Source: Micrasema longulum (lineage: Eukaryota; Arthropoda; Insecta; Trichoptera; Brachycentridae). From it: a DNA stretch of 64,000 bases. The notes under the pieces were generated by a model. That model searched no databases. It had not been told where the DNA came from and saw only the letters and a program-made list of their open reading frames with translations. Shown here one piece after another: positions 13,262-24,772 of this stretch. The position numbers and the translations under genes were made by a program. The number at the start of each line of letters is the position of its first letter. The stretch's first letter is position 1. The stretch spans positions 47,944 to 111,943 of the forward strand of contig JAGVSM010004575.1 in assembly GCA_022494885.1 (NCBI GenBank), written 5' to 3'.

Positions 13262-13608
13262 TACAATTGTGTGAGTGTTTTCCACTCAATAGCTACTCTC
13301 AGGTGAAAAAAATCCTGAAAAGGTAAATGCGTGGAGACCACCTCGTGGTGTTCTGGTTAGTGCATTTGATTGGCATTACTAAGGTCCTGGGTGTGATTCT
13401 CGAAGAAGGTCAATGTGAAATATTAATTTAAGAGATGGAATGTATCTGTAATATTTCATAGTCACTCTCGACTGGTGCCCGAAGCATAAGACTGATCATC
13501 TTACCTTTATGTATATTACAAATGATCGCCAATACACAGCGATTGAAGTACCAATGCAGTGTTCCTTGCGTGCCAGAGATGTAGATAAGAGAATGATGAT
13601 GTTTTCTC
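13262..13608 (+). repeat. Composite SINE, full-length copy
   Basis: Starts with the upstream module (GAGTGTTTTCCACTC, CTACTCTCAGGTGAAAA, ATCCTGAAAAGG, GTGGAGA). It continues with the tRNA-like head (CCTCGTGGTGTTCTGGTTAG as A box, GGGTGTGATTC as B box) and the shared body (AATATTTCATAG, GAAGCATAAGACTGATCATC, ACCAATGCAGTGTTCCTTG). It ends in an ATGATG tail. Confidence 0.75.
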
Positions 13609-14580
13609 TAAAGCAATTGCATAGATAAAAGCATGAAATTCAATAATTAAATATGGTTTGGTTTTACAGCAAAAAAACTAATTATGAACACTTGAATAAA
13701 CTATTGTTAATTTAGTTCTTATTTTGATATTTAATGTACTTTTAAAAAAACAGTATCTCAGAACTGTAGTTTACCTAGAAATTTTCATGCAATAAATCTT
13801 TACATGAATCATGAAGACAGTTTTTAACATTTCTTTTAAGCAAACAATGCCGTGGTTTAATATAAAAACTAAAGCTAAATAATGTGCAAATTGAAATTAC
13901 ACATATGTAATTCTAAGTAAACCTCGTATGCATTTACCAACATAAATATATTTTAAATATCAGTTTAATATAAAATTAAAGAAATTACAATGCATATATA
14001 AATAATATTGTTCTAAATAAATCAAGAAAATATTAAACAATTAATTGAATATACTCTTATATGGCACAAGAATCTATAAAAGTACTAAGTTAATAACAAT
14101 AACTTATATGTAATCATACTTATATATTTTAAGTACAAATCAAGTAAATACATTATTATTTGCAAGTAATAGCAAAGAAAATGCTAAATATTATAAATGT
14201 AGAAAATACCTGGACTAGAACAATACAATATTATAAATATAATTCTATACAAACTCATTATTTTCATGGTTTATGTATTCCTATGGAATACGATTTCACA
14301 AAAACTTAACCTAATAATCTTGAAGGAATGACAAATATGTATTTAAAATGCATCTGGGGGTAAATTTTTGGAATGAATCATCAAATAAGATGCTTCTCGG
14401 TGATAATTTACATCTAACTATAGTGATTAAAAACACCTATAAAATAGTATTTTACTTAATGCGGAGACTGAGTAAGCATTGTAAATTATTGATCATGTTG
14501 AGCTCATATTAAATAGATTCTGTCACTGTCCAGTTTCTTCTCACGAAAAGATCCAACAAGTAACATCACAAAGCCCACTT

Positions 14581-14591
14581 TCATCGGTAAT
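14581..14591 (-). other. TMX3: Candidate terminal coding exon of TMX3
   Basis: Exon 7 ends in phase 1 at a strong donor (AAG then GTATGT at 16896/16895). In this region an acceptor (ATTTTTTAG at about 14600-14592) precedes an ATTACCGATGA sequence. Joined in phase it adds D-Y-R and a TGA stop at 14583-14581, followed by moderately GC-richer DNA. That gives a short acidic cytosolic tail without a KKxx retrieval signal. It was chosen by splice signal and frame only. The alternative is read-through of exon 7 to the TAG at 16812-16810. Confidence 0.4.
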
Positions 14592-17500
14592 CTAAAAAAT
14601 TAACATGTTTTGTTATCAGGTGTATGATATTATAGATACACAAGTATAAATTGTAAATTGTTGCACAAAAAGTAATAAATTTAGGTTAGCGTATTAATTA
14701 AAAGGTTTGTTAGCAAAAATTCTGAGGCTTGGATCTTAAAAGACCAATGTTGGATTTCATATTTGCCTTGTCAACATTTTGTAGAGAGAAGACACAGATT
14801 TATTGGTACAAGTTCATTGTAATTTATCATTGAGTATTATTTATTTGGCAGGATTTTTTTAGAAATGAGATAAAAAATCTAAGCAAAAATTTGGAGGTCC
14901 AGATCCAAGCCAGTCAAATATTCAGTTGCTTCAGGAATCGCAGTCAAGACCGATGGATCACCATGGTAACTTCTTGTTGGGCAATCCTCAACGATATGCT
15001 TGATAGTTTTCCTTTCGGCACCACAGTCACAAATATAGTTTATAATAGAAATAAAAGTGAATTCCAAATTTGTGAATTTAAGTATCGCTCGTCTTTTATT
15101 TCTATATTAATGGAAATTATGAACATACACATACGTATTTTGTACTTTAAGTGGCCAGTCGAAGGACATACTTAAATATGTATTTTTAGCATTTTTCAGA
15201 AATGCAAATAAATATTGTCACCTCGGTTTGTTCAATACGCCATTGTAGTGATATTACAGGAATGTTTTCAAGGAAATTAGCTTAGTATTTGTATACAAGG
15301 CTAGTGCTGACTGTTTTTAACATATCAAAACACAATCATGTTGCTTATTGTTTAGATTTTATTTGTGTATAATATTATATTTGTAAATAAATTAAGAAAA
15401 ATCAACAACATCCTATCATTTTTTAAAAGTTCTGTATATGAAATAGAACCAGAACCCTGGACGAGTGTTTTCGACTCGTTGGCTGCTCTCAGGGAAAAGT
15501 TTTAAATAAGGAAATCGAGTGGAGATAAGTCCGCCTCGTTATGGAGTGATTGGCGCGGTCACCTATCATTCTTGGGGTCCTGGGTTTGATTCCTGACAGG
15601 GTGGATGTAAAATATTGATTTTAAAGGTTGTTTAAATTGCAATATTTCATTGTTTCTGGACTGACACCTGAATTGTAGGATTGATCACCTTTCCCTTCAT
15701 GTAAAAGATGATCGAAATACACTGCATTTGGTTTATAAATACAGTGCCCTATGCATCACTAGGTTTGGAAAATAAAATAATGATGATGATAAAATTATTT
15801 TACCTGGTTGTAGTGTAGACAACTTTGTAATTTGGAAAAAAAATGGCTTTTTTATCCACATTTTTTATTCATTCTTCTTGTAATCTAAAAAGAAAAGTAT
15901 AATAAATAAAATTATTATGAATTAATGTTCAATATTTAGGTATTTGTGAAGAATTTATTTAGAAGGGGTAAAATATATGATCTTAAAAAAAGCTGATATG
16001 ATCACAGATCTTGGCATTACTTTCGATACTAAACTAAAATTCAATAAGTAGGTATTTAAGCAAACATCCAATATCTGCATATTTCAGTTTCAGTGCTGCA
16101 GAGCAGCGTTTATTTAATAATTTAAAATACATATGACAATTTTTTACCCACTAAGTCTAAAGACTTTTCGGTGGGACACATTTATTTTATGACGGTTTAT
16201 TTTACATTATTTTATTTTTATTACACAAATTTATTTATTAACGGGCACTATAAAGTATTTAGAAGATATTTCTTCAGTTCTTTTTTTTTCATTTGAAGAT
16301 CTCTCATGTTAATGATGGTTTTTGGGAGATCATTGAACAACTTTGGAATAACGCAATTTAATGTTCGCTCTCCGAAGTAATTTGTAATTCGGGGAACGAT
16401 CAGAGAGCCCATAGTTTTTAATCTAGTGTTGTGAGTGTGGGAAACTCTTTTTTTATATTCCGGATTAACAAAGTGATCTACAATCAATTTTTAGTCACAA
16501 AGTTGTTTTACCGGCAGGACATAACAGAATTTAAAATTACACCTTTCTATTTTGTTTCTTTAATTTAAACGAACATAATAAAGCATTAATAAATGAATAT
16601 TTATAAACTATTCCCAGCCCAGAAAAAGATTTCACTTTTTACAAATATCTGACTTAGTTAAATAGAATGGTCTTCTAACTATAATATTAACACAATTAAA
16701 TGAATTTAATCAAAGACTTTTACCAAATATATGATACATTTATTACTCACTGCTGCATGATTATGACATGGTATGCAATTGATTTGTAACTTAAATTGGA
16801 ATCTGTGGTCTAAAAGGTCATAATAAAAATAATTAAGATAAACATGACACTAGCAAAGGGATAAAATGATGTAGTCATTTTATAAAAGAACATACCTTCT
16901 GCATCTTCTTCTTCTGCATCCATAATGTCTGTACAACAAATGGAATAGAATATCAGAGAGAGGAAACCAAGGGGCAGTCCAAATATAAGTGTAGTCAGAA
17001 CAGGGTTTCCAGTCCACATATACTCGAGGGAAGTTCGAGCTTGGAAATACATGCGGTATAGCCGTACCAAAAACGTATCCCCACCATACACCTGAAAAAT
17101 AATCACCAATGAAGGTCTACTTCTCAATTAAAATGTACAACCTACTTCCATTATCTGTCCGGAGTCGGCAGCCGACAGAGATGCCTGGGGGCTTTTTGTG
17201 GACACCATATGCTCCAACTAGGAAGCGGACATGGTACGATGATGACTTCTATTATCCGCAAGGACAATACTCATAATATAAAACAGCTATCAAAAAGTAG
17301 ATAATGGAGACGGGTTGTAGGTAAAAGAGCAATGTAAATAATTGTATTTGTAAGTGCAAAATGTTTCTCTCAGCACAGAACATCCCAGGAAGGGAACATT
17401 ATTCTTAATTAACCCATTCCATGAATATAAACACATCGTGTGTTCACATTTGTTTTTTTTCTTTTTTTTGTTAAAAAAAATATTTCCCGCAATTAGAGTA

Positions 17501-20500
17501 TTAATAACATTATAATTACCGGAGCTGTTTGATTGAATATTTGTTCCAAGAAAATATGCACAGCCTCTGGTGTTAGCTGATTGGGGTCATCTTCAGGAAT
17601 ATGGTGATGTTTTGTTGTGGAGTTAATAACAATCAAATGTGGCACGGATACAACTGACATCACAATAGAGTTAGCCAACTCAGGAGAACCGATCCACCCA
17701 AACTGGAAGTTCTTGTGAAGAGTATCTCGTTTTTGCCTAAAATAATAAATGATTTGTAATTTCATGGTTTGAGATATATTTTTTTATGAAAAAAAACTAT
17801 GGCGATAATCGAGAACAATTTTGTACCTGCTTTGAACATCTCATTTTATTCAAATAATTCTCAAACAAATTCGACAAACAATTAAGCAGTACATTTTTAA
17901 TATGAAATATTTGTTTATTGCTGCATTGTCTGTCTCTGTTATTAAATATCCCACATTATGTTATATCGTTTTTAAATTTTTAATGTATTATTAATATTAA
18001 TAAAGTCAAAATTGACTTCGGTGTTAGCTAATTAATTTTCTTCTTCTTAGTTTTTTTAGCCTTTTTCAACTCCTCACTGGGGGGTGTTCTAGCCAATGCC
18101 GAGTTCCAGATTTTTATTTATTTAAATATTTACACATGGTTAGTACTATATACAAATTAGTGTGTTAGTATTTAATATTACATACACTATACATATATAA
18201 CTTATTTACAACTCAATACCATTTATAATATCTAGATATTTACATACAATTTTTAATACCTGTTGTACAATCTTTAACTAATTAATTTCAAAGTTGTTCA
18301 TAGAAATAATAGACAATAATTACAAGTGAAATTTTTCAATGTTTAAAAAAAGTGTCTTAAAATAAAAACTTGTTGAAGTTTTACAGTATGCATCTTCTTA
18401 CAGATTTAAAATTAGCTTCTACAAGTCCCATTTTAAAATTTGCAAGCGGAACTAAGAATCACCAGATCTTTTTGAATTGGTATAATTTTATATTAGACAC
18501 AGTTAACAAGGTAATAAAAATAAGTAAATGTATGTTTACATATTTTTTATAGTAAACTATTTGGCAAATACAATCATAAACATGCCTGTTAAAATTCTTT
18601 GGCTATGCAGGGAGAGTAATGTAATAAAGTACTGTGATCTCTAAATATTTAAATGATTAGGATACAAGTTTGTAAATAACAATTTACCTTATGACAGACT
18701 CAATCATATTACGAAACTCGGTTTCTTCGGGAGATACTTCATTCAGTTTATTTTCTTCAACAACTGCTAAAACGAGGAATTTTTCCAGAGCCAGTAATTC
18801 ATTTATATTAGTTCTGGACACCTTGGGGAATGTACCAAATCTCTCAGCTTCTAACCACTTGTGAAATGACGTATTGAGAAGTTCTTTGTCTTCCAAGATT
18901 CTATGGTCCTCTATACAAAAGAGTGAAATAATTAAGCATTTTGTCAAGATTCTGAAATACACATTTTTTTTATTGACTGTAATTCGAAATTGTGGCAACC
19001 TTAATCTTCTAAAACACATAATTCTAAGAAAAAAACTGTTTTAATTTTTTTACTGGCAAATCTCAAATTTTTAAGAGGTAGGTAAGTACCAAGTACTTAA
19101 ATTATTTTAATGACAACATTTATTTATTAATTATTCTATATACAAAATTACATAGGACACAATGAATTATTTTCATTTCCTGACTTGCTAGATAAATCCA
19201 CGTTAACTCAGTACTATACACAAAATTATTCAAGTAATCCACATAGATACATTTATAGTGACATACACACATAAAATAAAATAAAAAAACATCAAATTAA
19301 CAAATATGTAATTTTAAATTAAAACACAACTGAGCAATTTAATAATACAATGGTTTGGCAGTTTTTAGATCTTTAACTATATATTTTAGTTTTAAATAGT
19401 TTAACAATTTTACAATTAAAAAATGTAATTTTAATTTCTTGGTATTCTGATACACTTAAAATAAATACATGGCAAATTAAATGTTAGCCCTGTAAAACAC
19501 CAACACTGCTAATGACACTGACCATACTCGATGCATATGCAATTCAAAATACTTTACCTGGGAAATAATAAGGAGTGCTATCCTTGTAAACAAACACAAC
19601 AGGAACATTATCCAATGGAACATGTTTACTGGCCACATCTTCTGAAGTTGCGTAGAATGAGTTTAGGGGTTGGTACTTCTCAGCAATGTAAAAGAACATG
19701 TCCTGGAAATAAGTAAAGGTTGATTGTGAATTTATATTATAAATATTTTATAAGTAAGGTAGATTTAGAGCTGGTGGACCTATAACATTGTTTTCTAAGT
19801 CAGTAAGTAATTATGTAGGTAACATGTTTAGTAAGATGATAACTCTAAATTTCACACAAATATTTCAACTGTCCTATGTAAAATTTGAGCCGATTATAAT
19901 TGTTACTGTACAAAAGGATGATGTTTCGCGACCATAGAGGAGATTACTAAAGGCCATACCAAAAACTGAGATCCAGAAATGTTTCAAGGATTGGAAAAAA
20001 TGTATTATATCCAAAGGTGATAACTTTGAAGGAGAAAATATTAATATTGTGGAATAAATATATATTTTTTTAAAAATACAACTTCAGTATATTTTTTATC
20101 AAACTGTGTTTGTTCATGATGGAATGTAAATGTAACAACATTAATGTATCCATGCAATGGCTATATTTCTTATGTTTATTTTTATATTTACCCATAAAGG
20201 TCCCGATTGCTGTCCAACATAAGTGAAGAAAATAGGAGTCCTTTCTTTAACATAATCAACGGTGTCCGAGTTACTCAGGATATCTACGGGGGGGCCTGAC
20301 ATACGCAGGGCGTAGTTCACTAATTCATCTTTAGTCTGTTCCCCTATGAATTCGTGCTTTAATGATCCCTTCAAACTAAAAGTAATAATACCTAACGTTA
20401 AAATCATAATGTAAAAAATTACAAATATCAAAAGTCTAGTTTTTCAATGAAATGCAGTTGTATTAAATAAAGACCATTTCGATCACTGATGTATAATAAA

Positions 20501-23500
20501 TAGACCCGTTACATATAAGATATAGCAAATACTCTATTGCGCTCAACAATTTAAAAAAAATAGATAGGAAATCACGATACACATGAAATAATTTATATAA
20601 GAGAGAGATATACACATTGATCTACACATGTTTTGGAAAGTAAAAAACCAAGAAACAGGCAAAGTTAAACCACGGGAAGTTGAATATAACATCAAAACAG
20701 ATAATGGGATAATTAGTTCTGAAACACAAGTGGCCGATGAATTCCAAACGTTTTTTACTAATATTCCATTGAAAACTATGGAAAATCTTAATTCCTCGCA
20801 TATTCTTGCTGAAACTTTCCTTCAAGAAAACGTTAACATGTGTTCTTCCATATTTAAATTAAAGCATATTGTCCCACTGACGGTTATAAAAGTTTATATA
20901 TGCTTAAAATCCAAAAATACTGACGATTTATGGGGCATGTCAGTCAAATTGTTAGGTTCCGTGATTGGTATATTAGCCCCATACTTAGCTTTAGTTTTTA
21001 AAAATTGTGTTGACTAAGGTGTCTTTCCTAATTTTATGAAACATAGTAAAGTAGTAACCCCTTTTTAAATCGGGGGATAAAAAAGACCCCAGTAATTTTA
21101 GACCAGTTTCGGTATTACCCACACTCAGCAAGGTTTTTGAGAAAATTTTGTTTAATCAATTGCTGGCTTATTTCAATATAAACACTCTACTTCATCAACA
21201 ACAGTTTGGTTTTACCAAAGGTCGCTCTACTACTGATGCCGCGGTTATGCTAATGCAGCACATTTTTAGTGCCTGGGAAGAATCTCAGAATGCTATTGGC
21301 ATCTTCTGTGACCTATCTAAAGCCTTTGATTGTGTTGACCACAAAACACTGTTGATAAAATTAAGACATTACGGAATTGGTGATGGAGCTCTTAATTTGA
21401 TCAACTCTTTTCAAGAGGATAGAATTCAAAAAGTTGAGGTAAATAAAGGTTACATCCTCGAGATCAAGAGTGAAAATGGGCGTTCCTCAAGGTTCTATAT
21501 TGGAACCATTTCTTTTTTTAGTTTATATCAATAATCTACTATTCATGGTAAAGAATTTATCAAACATAGTTCTATTTGCAGATGGTACGTCTCTAATATT
21601 TAAAATAAATAGAATAGCTAATGATTTTATAGAAGTAAATGACACTCTTTTGAGAATTCTAAAATGGTTTAATGCAAATAATTTAGTATTAAATGCAAAA
21701 GAAACTAAATGTATTAAATTTGCTTTACCTAATGTAAGAAATGTTGACATACATATAATTCTAGCTAACAACAGGCTAGCTAACAACAGATTCTACCCTA
21801 CAGTGGGCCCCCCATATAAAAGCTTTAGCGGCAAGACTTGGCGCAGCAGCATATGCCGTCAGGAAGATCCGACTAAAAACGGATGATTATGTCTTATGGC
21901 ATTTTAGTGTGGGGTCGGGCTGCCGATATTTCCGCAGTTTTGCGAAAGATGGCAGTGCGAGGTATTTACAACTTAAATTTTTGCAATTATTTAAGAAATA
22001 TTTTTAAAGAAATAAAAATTATGACTGTTTATAGTCAGTATATTTATGATAATATTATGTATTTGAGTAAAAATATATCTCTCTTTCAAAAAAATAGCGA
22101 CAATCATAATCATAATACTAGAAATAAGGGCAAATTGGTAATCCCAAAATTGAAGCTAAGCAAGGTAAGCGCATCGTTTGTGGGGCACTGCGTATGCTTC
22201 TACAATAGAATACCCGACAGTGTTCTAATTATGATGGACAATAAAATAAGTTCAAAATTTTCATAAAAAGCGTACTTCAAAAAAGGCCTATTATGGACTT
22301 AATGAGTACATGGAAGATAGCAGTATATGGAACTAATAGTATTATTATATTTGTATTATTTTATTTGTACTAGTTTATTTGATTATTTTCATTTATTGAA
22401 AACTGACTATCTCTTTGCTTTGTTTTGTTTATTTATTTATTTATATATTGACTTCCAATAAGCGTATAAATTATACCTATATTGTAGAAAAAATAAAAAC
22501 TAAAAACATAGACCCTATAGAGTAAAATATTTTTAAAAATTAGTGACAAAAAATGAACCCATAGTTACCAAGTTTGTTTATTCAACGAAAATGTATATAA
22601 GTACTAGAAAGACTATGTTTACTATCATAAACTAACAACATTAGTTTTTGATGGATCCCAGTCAGACTCTTTCCTTAAATTCAATTAGTTTCTACCCGTT
22701 TATTTCTTTATACTGGAAGTTGGGGAATGCTAAAATAATATTTACACACATTTACTATATTTTTAAAAGAGTATTTCTACTAGTGCACTCCTGTTAGAAA
22801 ATAACGCTTTGCTATCGAGCAGCTAGGTGTAGTTTGACATTTCAAATAAATAAATACTTATATTTGTAAATGAATTATTTTAAGCTTTGTTAATCGCTTA
22901 TAAACAAATACACTCCCAATGAAAAGTTACAGCATTAATTTTACAATGTTTATCCGAGCAATTTTTTCACACTTTCACAACACAAGCAGGCATTTTGGTT
23001 TCAATTCTAAACAACCAAGTCAAGTGTCATCATTTTTGAGGGCTTAGCACATGTGTACTAATAGGTCGAAGGGCAAACATATTTATTTAGTTCATATTAA
23101 TTTTGCAAAATTCATTACCATAGATAGACACTAGATGGGAACTGTCAACATTTTGAAAAATGTAGTTAAAAATATAAATAGTAATCCACGTACTCCATAG
23201 ATTGGATTTTATTTACGAATAAATTGATAAATTTGTTTATCACAGTTGCAGTGCAATTAAAGCATTTTTTCATCAGTAACATGTCTAATTAATTATACGT
23301 GTTTTTTTTTTAGGGAAATATTTGCATTCTTATGATTAACCCAAATATTTTAATTATGGGGCCATTTTCAAAGAGTTGTAAATAACTCACAATTAAAAAA
23401 TGGGAATCAAGTTGGGTAAAGAGGTGTTCGAACATTGGACCTTAATCTGTGAGTCGACAACACTAGCCATACCACAACGCACAACATTGACCTCGATAGA

Positions 23501-24767
23501 CAAAAATCTCCACAGAGATGAAGAAATTCCCAAAGTTCAGACATAGGTAGAATTATGAATATTACTTAGTATATAAATTAATCACCTAACTCTTCTATCC
23601 CGGTGATATGTAACTAGTACACATTGCACCTAAAAACTTTTATATTTCTGTAAATATAATAAATACTGGGTTAAGATTTTCGATATTCCTACATTACATA
23701 TTTATGTATCATTCAAATAATTTATTATTAAATAATAAATACTTATTGGGAACAGAAAAGGCATTTTATCAGAAATTGGAGATAAATGTCGCAAGTTTCG
23801 GCGTATGAAGTAAAAGTACTGAATATACAACTGTCTCAACCACTCTACGTCTCACTCTCGATACTAAAGGCATATTGGCAAGAGAGACAATTTTACGTGT
23901 GATACAGGCCAGCCTGTACCACTGCCAGAATGCCAGTTGGTTTCGGAGCTCTGCTAAGAGCGGACCGTTTACCCGCGCTGTGAGTGTAATAAAATGTTTT
24001 TTTTTAAATGTTTTCAGCGATTATATTTCAAATATCATCACTTTTAAATTTAAATACAGTTGAATGAAGCAGTTGCTTATTAAATGTTCCATTTTTTAGA
24101 TTTTAAATCCATCATTTTTGTATGTGTATTGACTACATAGCACCGGAACACGGGGATTTTTTTAGCACATTAAGGGGAGTTATCAAAAAACAAATGACAA
24201 ATCATGAGCTTTGTAAATGGTTAGACTTCTACATACTGCTCTCTAAAAATTTCTTCATCTCGTTGGGGAATCGCTTATATAGGTAAAAATCTTGAGAAGC
24301 TCGAAATTCAGCACTAGTTCCAAAAAGTTTTAGAGATTCTTAAAAAAAAATTGGGATATTTCATACTTACAACATGATTGTGGGAAAGGCTTTTATTTTA
24401 TAATGCATTGCGATATTGTTGAACCGGGTACCGTCTAGTTTGGCTACTTTAACACTGGAAGTGTGTAAAGCCTGAGCCACATGAGACCAAACGGGCATCA
24501 GGCGGTGGCAATAAGCGCACCACGGAGCGTAAAACATCACTAACCAGTGTCCTTCATTGTGAATTTCAAAAAACCTATCACTCAGTTCAAACACTCTCGA
24601 GGCATCATTGCAAGACACATAAGCGACTGAAAACAAGAAAAAAATATTAAGTATCCAGCGTTTGAATTTAACCCGTAGTGAACAGTCTTTTTTTTTATTA
24701 AATTAGATTATAATTAAGAAAACTTCATACCAAATGCGATGAGATGAAAAAAATAAAAGACCTTCAT
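14581..24767 (-). CDS. TMX3: Thioredoxin-related transmembrane protein 3 homologue (ER protein disulfide isomerase family)
   Basis: Exons on the minus strand are 24767-24731, 24626-24371, 20375-20192, 19702-19558, 18910-18688, 17736-17520 and 17091-16896. All are GT-AG and join in frame. A candidate last exon at 14591-14581 gives 422 aa, against 454 in human TMX3. The product has a signal peptide (MKVFYFFHLIAF) and a thioredoxin domain with FYAPWCAYC. Its active cysteines are residues 49 and 52, and the cis-proline is residue 94. Redox-inactive b-type domains follow, with matches such as TKDELVNYALRMSG and FQFGWIGSPE. A single membrane span lies at about 385-407, with an acidic cytosolic tail. 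Homologues are ER membrane oxidoreductases that catalyse disulfide exchange. The active site is C-A-Y-C instead of the C-G-H-C of vertebrates, which may shift its redox potential. Introns carry LINE and SINE relics. The 3' end is uncertain. Confidence 0.88.
14879..15067 (-). mobile_element. Non-LTR retrotransposon pol C-terminal relic
   Basis: A 62-codon frame contains CDCGAERKTIKHIVEDCP followed by a leucine/aspartate-rich end, the cysteine-histidine knuckle found at the C-terminus of RTE/Jockey-like reverse transcriptase polyproteins. The reverse transcriptase itself is absent. It is a 5'-truncated relic in the last TMX3 intron, in the same orientation as the gene. Confidence 0.65.
15440..15785 (+). 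repeat. Composite SINE, full-length copy
   Basis: Upstream module with CTGGACGAGTGTTTTCGACT, TTGGCTGCTCTCAGG and AAATCGAGTGGAGATAAG. Then the tRNA-like head (CCGCCTCGTTATGGAGTGAT, B box GGGTTTGATTCC), the body and a GATGATGATAAA tail. It lies antisense in the TMX3 terminal intron. Confidence 0.75.
16140..16520 (-). mobile_element. Non-LTR retrotransposon 3' end (tail family 1)
   Basis: The minus strand is open for 79 codons ending at 16248. It shows the conserved pol C-terminal pattern with [33 protein letters not shown] and a basic end, followed by a 3' UTR to about 16145. The stretch from 16145 to about 16512 is collinear with 62515-62862, so two copies of one family exist in the window. 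It has no reverse transcriptase and is truncated at its 5' end. Confidence 0.8.
17133..17276 (+). other. GC-richer 47-codon open frame inside TMX3 intron 6 (antisense)
   Basis: ATG at 17133 to TAA at 17274-17276 gives 47 residues, including EMPGGFLWTPYAPTRK and YDDDFYYPQG. Base composition is clearly richer in G+C than the surrounding intron, and the residue mix looks protein-like. I recognise no family. It could be a relic of a retrocopied exon, a piece of an unknown mobile element, or a small antisense gene. No promoter or splice context supports the last. Confidence 0.25.
20600..22510 (+). mobile_element. Jockey/CR1-like LINE, inactivated reverse transcriptase
   Basis: Lies in TMX3 intron 2, antisense to the gene. 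In order: an endonuclease-RT linker (ETGKVKPRE and an NGIISSETQVADEF stretch), then RT motifs with NFRPVSVLPTLSKVFEKI, QQFGFTKGRSTTDA, DLSKAFDCVDHKTLL, GVPQGSILEPFLFLVYINN and LFADGTSLIF. A thumb and C-terminal tail (HNHNTRNKGKL) follow to about 22266. An A-rich end lies near 22490. Frame breaks occur near 21020-21070, 21470-21535 and 21880. The catalytic FADD is changed to FADG. The endonuclease is missing. Dead copy. Confidence 0.85.
23350..23475. repeat. Dispersed repeat R, copy 1
   Basis: Shares the series CCATTTTCAAAGAGTTGTA, ATAACTCAC, ATGGGAATCAAGTTGGG and a B-box-like TTCGAACA with 47575-47715 and 49995-50160. On the minus strand the right part resembles a tRNA D-arm to T-arm stretch, so it may be the head of another SINE family. 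Confidence 0.55.
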
Positions 24768-24772
24768 CGCAT
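24764..24772 (-). promoter_or_regulatory. Two-codon upstream ORF overlapping the TMX3 start
   Basis: The leader reads ATGCGATGAAGG. An upstream ATG-CGA-TGA (M-R-stop) ends inside ATGA, whose ATG is the TMX3 start at 24767. The upstream ATG has T at -3 (weak), while the TMX3 ATG has G at -3 (better). Leaky scanning or termination-reinitiation would be needed, if the transcript includes both. Confidence 0.5.

Larger units (their letters stand above)
11885..14580. other. Convergent gap between PDCD5 and TMX3 3' ends
   Basis: AT-rich DNA presumably holding the PDCD5 3' UTR at the left and the TMX3 3' UTR at the right. A full SINE lies at 13262-13608. A 104-codon frame at 12300-12614 is also open for 80 codons on the other strand and resembles nothing I know. 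No other supported feature. Confidence 0.5.
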
